64,000 nt of DNA from Myxococcota bacterium (GTDB lineage: Bacteria; Myxococcota_A; UBA9160; UBA4427). Both the position numbers and the translations under genes were made by a program. Of this stretch, positions 54,828 through 63,370 are shown piece after piece (position 1 is the stretch's first letter; the number at the start of each line of letters is the position of its first letter). The stretch is taken from positions 18,375-82,374 of the forward strand of contig JANQEL010000151.1 of assembly GCA_028278345.1 (NCBI GenBank), given 5' to 3'. Below the pieces are notes generated by a model. The model had not been told where the DNA came from, did no database searches, and saw only the letters and a list, made by a program, of their open reading frames with translations.

Positions 54828-56074
54828 GAGGTCTTCGAACCCGTGCCGACGGCTTCCGGTTCCTCGTACCACGAGCGGATCTCGATGCCGCTGCGCCGCA
54901 TCGCGAAGGCCTGCACGATGCGCACGGCGGGCACCACGTTCGCGACCACCGTCCACGCGGCGACCGCGAGAAAGCCGAGATCGGGCCGCGCGAACGCCAT
55001 GGCCACCGAAAGCAGGATCAGGTTCGGGTTTCGCCGCGCAATGATCGTGCGGAAGAAGGCGTCGAAGGGCTGCCAGGTGAAGATCTCCTGCTTGAAGAAG
55101 AGCAGGAAGACGCCTTCGAGCAGGCGCCCCGTCACGTAGCCCACGAGCACGATCGCCGTCGCCATCTCGATGCCCGCGAAGTTCGCCGACACCCCCCATG
55201 CCCAGGCCGCCCACCACAGCGGCGGATGCACGAGATCGAGGCCGTGGTCGAGCACGTCGCCCAGGGTGCTCGACGTCAGCGTGCAGCGCGCGAGCTTGCC
55301 ATCCACCGTGTCGAGGAAGGTCATCAACCACGCGGGCACCAGACCCGCAACGAACCAACCCTCGTAGAAGAACCAGGTGGCGAGCGCGGTGAAGAGATAA
55401 CTCCAGGCCGTCACGGTGTTGGGCCGCACGCCGCGCCTGGCGAGGGCGCGCGTCACCATGCGCGCCGGGATCGGCCAGACCCACTTCGTCACCAGATCGG
55501 TGATCCCCTTGTAGGAGGCCTTGAAGATCGCGTTCTCGATCTGGCGCACGTTCTCGGCCTTCGCGCGCAGGACGAAGGCGGGAAAGAACTTGCGTAGCTT
55601 CGGGTCGTAGTTGGGTGCGAGTTCCTCGGCCCGGACGAAGCGGTAGGCGGGGTCGGCGAGGGCGTCTTGGGTGCTTTCGCCGCCGCTGCGCTGGTATTCG
55701 AGGCCCCGCACCGCGGCCACCGCGGCGGCGAGGTTCGTGGCGTCGACCAGGGCCGCGAGGGGTTCAGGAGGCCCCTCCGTGGGAAGCCGGTCGGCGAGGA
55801 CGACGTTCTGGGCTTCGAGCAGCCCGGCGATCAGGCGCTCGTCGTAGACGAGCTCGGTGCGCAGCACGAGGTAGCGCGCGGGGGCCGGGTCGAGGGGCGG
55901 ATAATCGCCGGTATCGAGGATGTCGCAGCGCGCGGCACCGAGGCGCTCGGCGGTTCGCTGCAGCCGCTCGATCGGCTCGAGACCGAAGATGCGCGGTGCG
56001 GGCTCACCCGCGCTCAGTTCCTGCTCCTTGCGCAGCAGCAGGACGCGGAGTTCGAGCGGCGCGTCGTCGGACAT
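54824..56074 (-). CDS. CDP-alcohol phosphatidyltransferase with degenerate nucleotidyltransferase-like N-terminal domain
   Basis: This protein has 416 residues. From about 210 on it is a six-helix membrane enzyme with the complete motif D-x2-D-G-x2-A-R-x8-G-x3-D-x3-D (from FLDTVDGKLAR), which binds metal and the CDP-activated donor. The first 200 residues are soluble: GLEPIERLQRTAERLGA and YLVLRTELVYDERLIAGLLEA follow the outline of NTP transferases but lack the glycine-rich nucleotide loop. The same two-part design is known from inositol-1-phosphate cytidylyltransferase/DIPP synthase fusions. The product lipid cannot be read from sequence. It diverges from a phosphoesterase gene over 71 bases. 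Confidence 0.88.
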   Translation of the reverse strand: MSDDAPLELRVLLLRKEQELSAGEPAPRIFGLEPIERLQRTAERLGAARCDILDTGDYPPLDPAPARYLVLRTELVYDERLIAGLLEAQNVVLADRLPTEGPPEPLAALVDATNLAAAVAAVRGLEYQRSGGESTQDALADPAYRFVRAEELAPNYDPKLRKFFPAFVLRAKAENVRQIENAIFKASYKGITDLVTKWVWPIPARMVTRALARRGVRPNTVTAWSYLFTALATWFFYEGWFVAGLVPAWLMTFLDTVDGKLARCTLTSSTLGDVLDHGLDLVHPPLWWAAWAWGVSANFAGIEMATAIVLVGYVTGRLLEGVFLLFFKQEIFTWQPFDAFFRTIIARRNPNLILLSVAMAFARPDLGFLAVAAWTVVANVVPAVRIVQAFAMRRSGIEIRSWYEEPEAVGTGSKTS

Positions 56075-56145
56075 GGGTGGGCCACGCTATCACACGCCAG
56101 TTTGCTGAGATAGGCTGCGCGCCACTCACACCCACCGAGGCCGGC

Positions 56146-57087
56146 TTGATCACCCTTGCCCATCTATCGGACCTGCACGCCACGGATCCGAGCGACGCCC
56201 CCTTCGCGTCGTTACTCAACAAGCGCTTCTTCGGCTGGCTCTCGTGGCGCTTGCGGCGCAGCCGTCGCTACCGACGCGAAGTCGCCGAGGCGTTGATCGC
56301 CGACCTGAAGGGCCAGACCGCCGATCACGTCGCGCTCACCGGGGATCTCACCAACATCTCCCTGCCCGACGAGTTCGAGGTCGGGGCGAAGATCCTGGAT
56401 GCGATCGGGCCTCCGGCGGACGTGACCCTGGTTCCTGGCAACCACGACGCCTACGTGGCGACCCGCTTCGACGCGGGGTGGAAGCTCTGGGCGGACTACC
56501 TGGCTTCCGATCCAGCTGAAGTGCCGGAGGGCGCCGCGGTCGAGCCGCTCCACCGCGAGGCCTTTCCCGAGCCCCTGCCCACCGTGCGCGTGCGCGGCCA
56601 GGTCGCAATCGTGGGCGTCTGCACCGCCGTCGCGACGCTCCCCTTCATGGCGAGTGGGCGCGTGGGTCGCGTGCAGCTGGAACGGCTGCGCGAAGTGCTC
56701 GAATCCCTGCGCGAGCGCGGGCTGTGCCGCGTGGTTCTGGTCCATCACCCGGTGGTCGATGCGCACGTGAGCCCGCGCCGGCGCTGCTTCGATTCGAAGG
56801 CGCTGCGCGCGGTGATCGCGGGGGCCGGGGCCGACCTCGTGCTGCACGGGCACAACCACCGCAGCGAGTTCCACAGGCTCTCGACCGTCGATGGCGAGAT
56901 CCCCGTCGTCGGTGTGCGTTCGGGTTCCTACGCGGGCCCGAACGAAAAGAAGACGGCCCAGTATCACCTCTACGAGATCGAACCCTCGTCGGGGGAGCGC
57001 CGCTTCGACGTCACCCTGCGCGTGCGCGAGTGGTCACCCCACAGCCGCGAGTTCGAGGAACACGACGGGCCGCGCGCCCTGCCCTAG
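56146..57087 (+). CDS. Calcineurin-like metallophosphoesterase (class III)
   Basis: This protein of about 313 residues has all five metal-binding motifs in order: HLSDLHATD (D-x-H), ALTGDLTNI, PGNHDAY, VLVHHPVVD and VLHGHNHRSEFH. Class III phosphoesterases cut cyclic nucleotides, phosphodiesters or lipid precursors such as UDP-diacylglucosamine. I start at TTG 56146, with GAGG ahead. The frame is open upstream across the divergent gene, but that is not coding. It is the only plus-strand gene within the lipid district, so it may remove head groups or recycle nucleotides. Its TAG and the convergent stop share a CTAG. Confidence 0.88.
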   Translation: MITLAHLSDLHATDPSDAPFASLLNKRFFGWLSWRLRRSRRYRREVAEALIADLKGQTADHVALTGDLTNISLPDEFEVGAKILDAIGPPADVTLVPGNHDAYVATRFDAGWKLWADYLASDPAEVPEGAAVEPLHREAFPEPLPTVRVRGQVAIVGVCTAVATLPFMASGRVGRVQLERLREVLESLRERGLCRVVLVHHPVVDAHVSPRRRCFDSKALRAVIAGAGADLVLHGHNHRSEFHRLSTVDGEIPVVGVRSGSYAGPNEKKTAQYHLYEIEPSSGERRFDVTLRVREWSPHSREFEEHDGPRALP

Positions 57088-57932
57088 TCGACTTTCCCGG
57101 CCAGGATCTCGTTCACCAGCTTCCAGTCTTCGAGCTTGTCGACGTCGACTGCGGCTTCGGCGATCGGGATCTCGAGGGCTTCGACGCGCACGCCGATGGT
57201 TTGTGACACGCGTTCGAAGGCGGCGGCGAGATCGAGTCGCTTCAGCAGGAACGGCACGAGGGATGCGAGCCCGAAGTGACGCACCAGCTTCCACGGCTGC
57301 TTGCGATCGTGTTCGGCGCGCCGCCAGAACTCGATCACCGGCTTCGCGTCTTCAGTCATCAATGCGAATAGATTGGCGCCGCTGTAGCGCGCGCCGCGGA
57401 AAGGGAGATAGGTGCGCTCCGCATCGGGAAAGCGCGCCGTGATCACCTGCTCGGAGACCAATCCGACGAGCACGTCGGCCCCGCTCTCCGCTGCATTCGT
57501 GAACACGAAGTCGAGCATCGCGCGATCGAGCAGTGCGTGGTCGGCAGTGGTGAGCAGCAGCGGGCGCTTCGCAGCGCCGCTTTCGGCTGTTTCGGCCAGG
57601 GCTTCGAGACCCCCGAGAACGCTCTGGCTCGGCGTCTCTCGCGCCTCGACGAGGCGGAGATCGTGGCTTGCGATCATGTTCGCAAGCTCGGGAATCTGCT
57701 CGACGAGCTGCGGAGAATCGCTGCAAAGCAGGAGACTTGCGACGCGCGGGTGTTCGCGCAGGGTGCGCAGCACGCGCAAGAGCATCGGTTCGCCCGCGAT
57801 GTCGAGCAGCACGCGGTGCGCGGCGCCGGCGGCCTTCGCGAGTTCGTCGTTCGGGTCGCGCCGACCCGCGAGCACGAGCACGTCGAAGGGCGAATCGAGG
57901 GGTAGATCGAGAGACGATACCTGCGCGGTCAT
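57084..57932 (-). CDS. MobA-like NTP transferase
   Basis: This 282-residue protein begins a nucleotidyltransferase domain with FDVLVLAGRRDPNDELAKA, a variant of the LAGGxSxRMG loop in which the second Gly is Arg. Next come LLDIAGEPMLLRVLRTL, TTADHALLDRAML (metal Asp) and the YSGANLFALM block. The C-terminal 80 residues (FGLASLVPFLLKRLDLAAAFERV) are helical. The fold belongs to NTP_transf_3, whose members activate sugars, cofactors or alcohol phosphates. It follows the cytidylyltransferase-like gene by 52 bases on the same strand, so a linked role in making a CDP- or GDP-alcohol is plausible. Confidence 0.82.
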   Translation of the reverse strand: MTAQVSSLDLPLDSPFDVLVLAGRRDPNDELAKAAGAAHRVLLDIAGEPMLLRVLRTLREHPRVASLLLCSDSPQLVEQIPELANMIASHDLRLVEARETPSQSVLGGLEALAETAESGAAKRPLLLTTADHALLDRAMLDFVFTNAAESGADVLVGLVSEQVITARFPDAERTYLPFRGARYSGANLFALMTEDAKPVIEFWRRAEHDRKQPWKLVRHFGLASLVPFLLKRLDLAAAFERVSQTIGVRVEALEIPIAEAAVDVDKLEDWKLVNEILAGKVD

Positions 57933-57984
57933 CGAACCATCCAGGCGGCACCGCGCTCATCCACGGTGCGCGACATCGACGCGA

Positions 57985-58740
57985 CTAGACGCCGACGAGG
58001 TGCGGTTGGTCGAGTTCCGAGAGCGACTTGCGCACGAAGTCGAGATCTTCGGGACAGTCGACCTCGCCCCACCAATGGCCGGTGATGCGCGCGGTATCGA
58101 CGCGGTGCTCGGTCGCGATGTTGCCGATCACCTTGAGGTACCAGTTCTTGAGTCCGTCGCTCGTGCGGATCGCGTGGTCGAGGGCGTCCTTCATGATCTT
58201 CACGCCTTCACCGCGGAAGACGAGCAGCCCGATCGATTCGGCGTCGACGTTGTTCACATCGAGGTGCTTGCCGATCTCGGTGAGACGACCGTCGGCTTCC
58301 ATCAACACCTTCATGTCGTCTTCGTCGTAGCTGTCCTTCTCGTTCACCGTGACCGTGATCGGAACGTCGGGGCCACTCAGCACCTGTTCGAGCAGACTCA
58401 CTTCGAAGAGCGTGTCGCCGTTCAGGATGATGAAGTCCTGATCCATCTCGGGGCGTGCGAGCCAGACGGTCGCGAGGTTGTCGCTCATTTCGAAGAAGGG
58501 GTTGTAACAGGTGCGCACGTCGATCCCGGCGACCGGTCGCGTCTCGAGCACGTGTTCGACCTGGTCCGAGCGGAAGCCGACCATCACGGAGGCTTCGCGG
58601 ATTCCGCAGGCGGCCAGCGCGCGAAGTTGGACTTCGAGCATCGACATTTCGCCGCGCACGGGCAGCAGGCACTTGGGCGTGTTCTCGGTGTGCGGGAGCA
58701 GGCGTCTGCCCTGACCGGCGCTCACGATGATGGCTCGCAT
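57985..58740 (-). CDS. Sugar/alcohol-phosphate nucleotidyltransferase, like phosphocholine or inositol-1-phosphate cytidylyltransferase
   Basis: This 251-residue protein has the nucleotide loop MRAIIVSAGQGRRLLPHT with Lys in TPKCLLPV, the metal Asp in FIILNGDTLFE, and the end WWGEVDCPEDLDFVRKSL with the second acidic ligand. Size and motif set match LicC-type phosphocholine and archaeal-type inositol-1-phosphate cytidylyltransferases more than glucose-1-phosphate enzymes. A CDP-activated polar alcohol would be a donor for the CDP-alcohol phosphatidyltransferase at 54824. I start at the ATG at 58740 with GGAGG upstream; earlier in-frame sequence looks non-coding. Confidence 0.85.
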   Translation of the reverse strand: MRAIIVSAGQGRRLLPHTENTPKCLLPVRGEMSMLEVQLRALAACGIREASVMVGFRSDQVEHVLETRPVAGIDVRTCYNPFFEMSDNLATVWLARPEMDQDFIILNGDTLFEVSLLEQVLSGPDVPITVTVNEKDSYDEDDMKVLMEADGRLTEIGKHLDVNNVDAESIGLLVFRGEGVKIMKDALDHAIRTSDGLKNWYLKVIGNIATEHRVDTARITGHWWGEVDCPEDLDFVRKSLSELDQPHLVGV

Positions 58741-59008
58741 GGATTCGAGGTCCTCCGGATGGGATACCTGTGTGGGTGTGCGGCGTCCGGCGGGTATAGG
58801 GATCGACCTGTGCCGAGATTCGGCCCGGTGCGCAGCGCCATGCGAGGTGGGCTCGCGGGCGGGGGGAGAGTGGACGAGCGCGTCCGGTCGGTCCGATCCA
58901 GAACTGTCTGGGGGATGAACTGCCGGACTGTAATGGAATTCCCCGAGCCGAACCAACGAGGATCGGGGCTATAACCCTACGAATCCCCAGAGGGGTGGCG
59001 ACGGAGGG

Positions 59009-59833
59009 TCATTTCGCGGGGGGATGGAGTTCTCGCAGCGTGGCGTCGACGGCGCGCACTTCGGCGAGCAATCGATCGAGGGCCTCGAAGTCGATCTGGC
59101 TCGGTCCGTCGCACGGGGCGCTCTCGGGGTCGCGGTGGGCTTCGATGAAGAGCGCGTCGATCCCCACTGCAGCGGCCGCGCGGGCGAGGGGTGCGACGTG
59201 TTCGCGGCGTCCACCCGATGCACCGTCGCGGGCGCCTGGTTGTTGCACCGCGTGGGTCGCATCGAAGCACACCGGCGCGAAGGCGCGCATCTCGAGCAGC
59301 GACGCCATGTCGACCACGAGTTCGTGATAGCCGAACTGTGCGCCGCGTTCGGTGAGCATCACGTCGCGACACCCGAAGTGGGCGAGTTTCTCGACGATCG
59401 CGGCCATGTTGGCCGGCGCGATGAACTGTCCCTTCTTCACGTTGACGGGAAGCCCCGTGGCCGCGCAGGCCGCCAATAGATCCGTTTGGCGGCATAGAAA
59501 GGCAGGTACCTGTAGACAGTCGACGACCTCACTCGTCGGAGCGGCCTGCCAGCATTCGTGGACGTCGGTGATGAGCGGAAGGCCGGTCGACTTCTTCACG
59601 CGTGAGAGGATCTCGAGACCTTCTTCGATGCCCGGTCCGCGAAACGCATCGACGCGAGTGCGATTCGCTTTATCGAAGGAAGCCTTGAAGACCAGGGGAA
59701 GGTCGTTCTGCGCTGCGCTCTCCGCGATGGCTTCCGCGGCTTCGAGAGTCGTGGCTTCGTCTTCGACGACGTTGATACCGCCGATCAGGGCGAGCGGTGC
59801 GCCGTGGCCGATCGCGACGTTCCCGATGTGCAC
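59009..59833 (-). CDS. kdsA: 3-deoxy-D-manno-octulosonate 8-phosphate synthase (KDO-8-P synthase)
   Basis: This 274-residue enzyme condenses phosphoenolpyruvate with arabinose 5-phosphate for the KDO part of lipopolysaccharide. Visible motifs are LIGGINVVED, FKASFDKANR, GLEILSRVKKSTGLPLITDVH, DLLAACAATG, VNVKKGQF, ERG and FDATHAVQ-P. Asn21 in GGINVVE stands where metal-dependent enzymes have Cys, so this is the metal-independent class like that of E. coli. The GTG at 59833 is the likely start (GGAG and GGGGAGG upstream). It shows that the organism makes LPS with KDO. Confidence 0.96.
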   Translation of the reverse strand: MHIGNVAIGHGAPLALIGGINVVEDEATTLEAAEAIAESAAQNDLPLVFKASFDKANRTRVDAFRGPGIEEGLEILSRVKKSTGLPLITDVHECWQAAPTSEVVDCLQVPAFLCRQTDLLAACAATGLPVNVKKGQFIAPANMAAIVEKLAHFGCRDVMLTERGAQFGYHELVVDMASLLEMRAFAPVCFDATHAVQQPGARDGASGGRREHVAPLARAAAAVGIDALFIEAHRDPESAPCDGPSQIDFEALDRLLAEVRAVDATLRELHPPAK

Positions 59834-59995
59834 GCTCCATCCTCCCCGATTCGTCTCCGGCGGCGCTGCCGCCCTCGTCGTCGTTGTCGGAAGCGACGAC
59901 CGGCAACGTTAGGGCAGGGCTCCCCAGGGGGCGAAGCGCGGCCACCAGGAGCGGGCTCTCGCAGTCCATCGGGTGGCGATGAGGTCAATCGAAGC

Positions 59996-61741
59996 ATGAG
60001 GGCTACGCTCGCGCCCGCCATGCGGCTGTTTCTCGTATTCGCACGCAAGTACCCGGTCTCCACGGGTTTGATGGTGGCCGGGCTCGTGCTCGCGTCCCTC
60101 GCCGAGGGCATCGGCGTCGCGGCGCTGATTCCGCTCTTTTCGATCGTCTTCTCCGGAGCCGAAGGGGGCCAGGCCAGCGCTCCCACGGGCGAACTCGAAA
60201 CGCGCATCAGCAGCTTCTTCGAGGCCGTGGGTTTCGAAGCGACGCCGGTGGTGTTGGTCGCCGCGTTCGGTGTCTTCATCTACCTCAAGGCGGGGCTCCT
60301 GATCGCCGCGAAGCGCCAGGTCGGATACACCGTCGCGCGGGCCGCGATGGATCTGCGCTTGCGCCTGCTCGACGCCATGATGAACGCCCAGTGGCGCTAC
60401 TACGTCGAGCACCGCATGGGGGTCGTGACCAACGCGATCTCTTCGGAGAGCGAACGCGCCGCGAAGGCCTTCCTCTTCGCGTCCACCGTGCTCTCGCTGC
60501 TGCTCAACGCCGCCATCTATTCGGCGATCGCGTTGGTGATCTCCTGGGAAGCCACGCTCGCGGGGTTCGCCACGGCGATCGTCGGCATGTTCGCGCTGAG
60601 CGGCCTCGTTCGCGCCACGCGAAAGGCCGGCCTGAAGCAGACCCGCCTGATGAGTTCGTTGATCGCGCGGCTGTCCGATGCGCTGCAGGCGATCAAACCC
60701 CTGAAGGCGATGTCGAAGCAGGATCGCATCGGTCCACTGCTCGAGAAGGACAACAAGAAGCTCAACAAGGCCGCGCGCAAGCGCGTGCTCGCCACCGAAG
60801 TGTTGGCGGCCGTGCAGGAGCCGATCACGGTGACGGGGCTCGGGCTTCTCGGCTGGATGTTGCTCTCGCTCTTCGAGATGCCGACGTCGCGTTGGGCCAT
60901 TCTCGGCCTCGTCTACTTCCGCTTGATGAGTCAACTCGCACGTGCGCAACGGCAGTACCAGAAGCTCACCACCCAGGAGAGCGCCTACTGGGCAATGGAA
61001 GACACGATCCAGCGCGCGGTGCAGCATCGCGAGGCCGACCACCCGGGGCTCACGCCCACCCTCGAGCGTGGGATCGAGTGCCGCGACATCTCGATGCAAT
61101 ACGACGGTCGCACGCTCTTCGACCACGCGAACCTGACGATCCCGGCTGGTCGCATCACGGCGATCGTCGGCGCTTCGGGTTCGGGCAAGACGACGCTCAG
61201 CGATCTCATCATCGGTCTGGTGGAGCCCGACTCGGGTTCGATCGAGATCGATGGCGTACCGCTGCCCGAGATCGACATGGCGTCCTGGCGCAGCCGCATC
61301 GGCTACGTGCCGCAGGAGATGTTCCTGCTGAACGACAGCATCCGTCGCAACGTGACCCTCGGCGAGAAGGGGATCGACGACCGTGCGGTCGAGCGCGCGC
61401 TTCGCCGCGCCGGAGCGTGGGACTTCGTGTCGAAGCTTCCCGGTGGTCTCGGCAGCCCGGTGGGCGAACGCGGTGGTCTGCTTTCAGGTGGGCAGCGACA
61501 GCGGATCGCGATCGCGCGCGCGTTGATCCACGAGCCCATGCTCCTCGTGCTCGACGAAGCGACGACGGCTCTCGATCCCGAATCCGAAACCGAAGTGTGG
61601 AACTCCCTCAAGGAGTTGCGCGACCAGGTGACGGTGCTCGCGGTGTCGCATCAGAACGCACTGACCGATGCCGCCGATCGCATCTACCGGGTCGAAGGCG
61701 GCAAAGTGGTGCGCGTCGAGCCCGCTGCCTCCGGTGCGTGA
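59996..61741 (+). CDS. MsbA-type ABC exporter (fused membrane and ATPase domains)
   Basis: This 581-residue half-transporter has six membrane helices in residues 10-320. The ATPase domain has Walker A VGASGSGKTT, Q-loop YVPQEMFLL, signature LSGGQRQR, Walker B MLLVLDEATTALD and the switch His in VSHQN. All catalytic residues are intact. Homodimers of this type flip lipid A-core or other lipids across the inner membrane. Its position beside kdsA and upstream of an ELM1-family gene supports a lipid or LPS substrate. GAGG at 59981 precedes the ATG; a second ATG at 60020 is possible. The stop is 4 bases before the next gene. Confidence 0.92.
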   Translation: MRATLAPAMRLFLVFARKYPVSTGLMVAGLVLASLAEGIGVAALIPLFSIVFSGAEGGQASAPTGELETRISSFFEAVGFEATPVVLVAAFGVFIYLKAGLLIAAKRQVGYTVARAAMDLRLRLLDAMMNAQWRYYVEHRMGVVTNAISSESERAAKAFLFASTVLSLLLNAAIYSAIALVISWEATLAGFATAIVGMFALSGLVRATRKAGLKQTRLMSSLIARLSDALQAIKPLKAMSKQDRIGPLLEKDNKKLNKAARKRVLATEVLAAVQEPITVTGLGLLGWMLLSLFEMPTSRWAILGLVYFRLMSQLARAQRQYQKLTTQESAYWAMEDTIQRAVQHREADHPGLTPTLERGIECRDISMQYDGRTLFDHANLTIPAGRITAIVGASGSGKTTLSDLIIGLVEPDSGSIEIDGVPLPEIDMASWRSRIGYVPQEMFLLNDSIRRNVTLGEKGIDDRAVERALRRAGAWDFVSKLPGGLGSPVGERGGLLSGGQRQRIAIARALIHEPMLLVLDEATTALDPESETEVWNSLKELRDQVTVLAVSHQNALTDAADRIYRVEGGKVVRVEPAASGA

Positions 61742-61745
61742 AGCG

Positions 61746-62825
61746 ATGCCGCGCGTATGGCTGCTCGCCGACGCGCGTCCGGGGAACCTGAGCCAATCCC
61801 TCGGGCTGCTCGATGCGTTGGGTTGGACGTACGAGCGCAAGGATCTCGTATGTGGTCCGCTCTCGGTGTTGAGCAATCGCGTGTTGGGTGCGCGTTTGGT
61901 CGGCTATCGCCGAGCGAAGTCGAGTTCGCTGGCGCCACCCTGGCCCGACCTCGTAGTCGCATGCGGAAGGCGCACGGCACCGGCGGCGTTGTGGGTGAAG
62001 AAACGCAGCGGTGGACGAACCCGCGTCGTGGTGCTCGGACGCAAGGCCGGTGATGCGGCGCATCTCTTCGACCTCGCGATCACGCCCGAGTACGGACGCG
62101 GCGCACCACATGAACGACGCCTCGAGATCGCAGGTCCGCTTCATACGATGACGCGCGCGGTGCTCGATCGCGCGTTCGACGAATGGAAGGATGAACTGCT
62201 CAAGAGTGGCGATGCGCCGCGCGTCGCGTTGCTCGTCGGTGGCACTTCGGGGCAGTTCCGATTCGGTGTGGAAGAGGCGCGTGAACTCGCCGCGCGCACG
62301 AGCGCACTCGTTGCGAAGCAGGGCGGGAGTGTCTTCCTTTCGACGAGTCGTCGTACGGGGCGTGCGCAGAGCGACCTGCTCGAGCGCGACGTCGAACGCG
62401 TCGCCCACCGCTATCTCTGGTCGCCGACCGCTGACGAGGCGAACCCCTACCGCGGCTATCTCGCCTGCGCAGATGCCTTCGTGATCACCGCGGACAGCGA
62501 ATCGATGATCGCCGAGGCTTGCGCGACCGGGAAGCCGGTGCACGTCTTCCCCCTGCCGACCCGCACGAGTTATCGCGCGCTGAAGATCATTCGCGCCTTC
62601 GCGGTCGAACGTGCGGGTCTCGCGCATGGACGGGCGAATCCGCGTGGGATCGTGGGTCACCTCTGTTTGTATCTGATCTCGCGCGGTTGGATTCGACCGG
62701 CTCGCGACATGGGCATGGTGCAGGGCGAAGTCGATGCCGCAAGCGGCTTCGTTTCGGTGACGGCGCGCATCGGTGATGCGGAGAAGGCGGCGGAAAGGGT
62801 GCGGGCGCTCTTCGATCGCGAGTGA
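61746..62825 (+). CDS. ELM1/GtrOC1 family protein (DUF1022), glycosyltransferase-like
   Basis: This 359-residue protein begins MPRVWLLADARPGNLSQSLGLL, the form of the D-x-K-x-G-x-x-x-Q block of this family. It continues with ALLVGGTSGQFRFG, FLSTSRRTG, and ITADSESMIAEACATGKPVHVF, which resembles the nucleotide-sugar-binding end of GT-B glycosyltransferases. The family name comes from a plant mitochondrial fission factor, but bacterial members usually lie in envelope gene clusters. Here it starts 4 bases after the MsbA-type gene, so they share a transcript and probably a lipid or LPS task. Confidence 0.85.
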   Translation: MPRVWLLADARPGNLSQSLGLLDALGWTYERKDLVCGPLSVLSNRVLGARLVGYRRAKSSSLAPPWPDLVVACGRRTAPAALWVKKRSGGRTRVVVLGRKAGDAAHLFDLAITPEYGRGAPHERRLEIAGPLHTMTRAVLDRAFDEWKDELLKSGDAPRVALLVGGTSGQFRFGVEEARELAARTSALVAKQGGSVFLSTSRRTGRAQSDLLERDVERVAHRYLWSPTADEANPYRGYLACADAFVITADSESMIAEACATGKPVHVFPLPTRTSYRALKIIRAFAVERAGLAHGRANPRGIVGHLCLYLISRGWIRPARDMGMVQGEVDAASGFVSVTARIGDAEKAAERVRALFDRE

Positions 62826-62891
62826 TGGGGCGCGCGCTGGCTAGCGATGCGGTGTCAGAACGGAAACGCCCTGCTTCGCTACGATCGATCC

Positions 62892-63370
62892 ATGCGCCGG
62901 CTACGTGCAGCTCTGGCTCATCTCACATCTCTGCTCGCGGTCACCGTGTTCCTGGGATGTGTCGGTGAGAGTGGCGGCGACGACGATCGAAACGCGGCGC
63001 GCGAGGCCTGCGAGGAGTTTTCGAACTCGATCGTGGGTTCGAGCTCTGCGCCGACCTCTTCGAAGAGCCCGACGGCCGCTTCAGCTCCGACGCCGACTGC
63101 ATGGATGCCTATGTCGACTACTTCGAATGTCAGATCGACACTGGCTGTGACGCCGATTGGGAGGAGCAGGAGGGGTGTTGCGAAGAATACCTCGAGTTCC
63201 AGGGGATCTGTTTCTTCGACATCTGGTTCGGGTATCCGCAGCGTGAACGAGGATTCACGTCCAGGAGCGAGGGCAGGTCTTCTTTCGCTCGTGACCTGAT
63301 GTGTCACGGGTTTCGCGCATGTTCGTTGAGTGAACGCAGTAGGCCGAAGTGCGCAGGTTGTCGCGGATGA
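62892..63370 (+). pseudogene. Cys-rich lipoprotein gene with an apparent one-base frameshift
   Basis: The ATG at 62892 opens a lipoprotein signal (MRRLRAALAHLTSLLAVTVFLGC) and runs through GESGGDDDRNAAREACEEF. From about 63020 the good coding sequence continues in another frame (ELCADLFEEPDGRFSSDADC, then CQIDTGCDADWEEQEGCCEE and FQGICFFDIW). A loss of one base near the TTTT at 63018-63021 explains this. The joined product would be a secreted lipoprotein of some 120-150 residues with eight or more cysteines. The true C-terminus is unclear; the second frame stays open to 63370 and overlaps the next gene. Either the gene is decaying or the read is in error. Confidence 0.6.

Noticed and set aside
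54828..55484. Upstream extension of the lipocalin-like gene's frame through the phosphatidyltransferase gene
   Set aside because: The extension is an out-of-frame shadow of the phosphatidyltransferase; a proper signal peptide starts at 54827 in an ATGA overlap.
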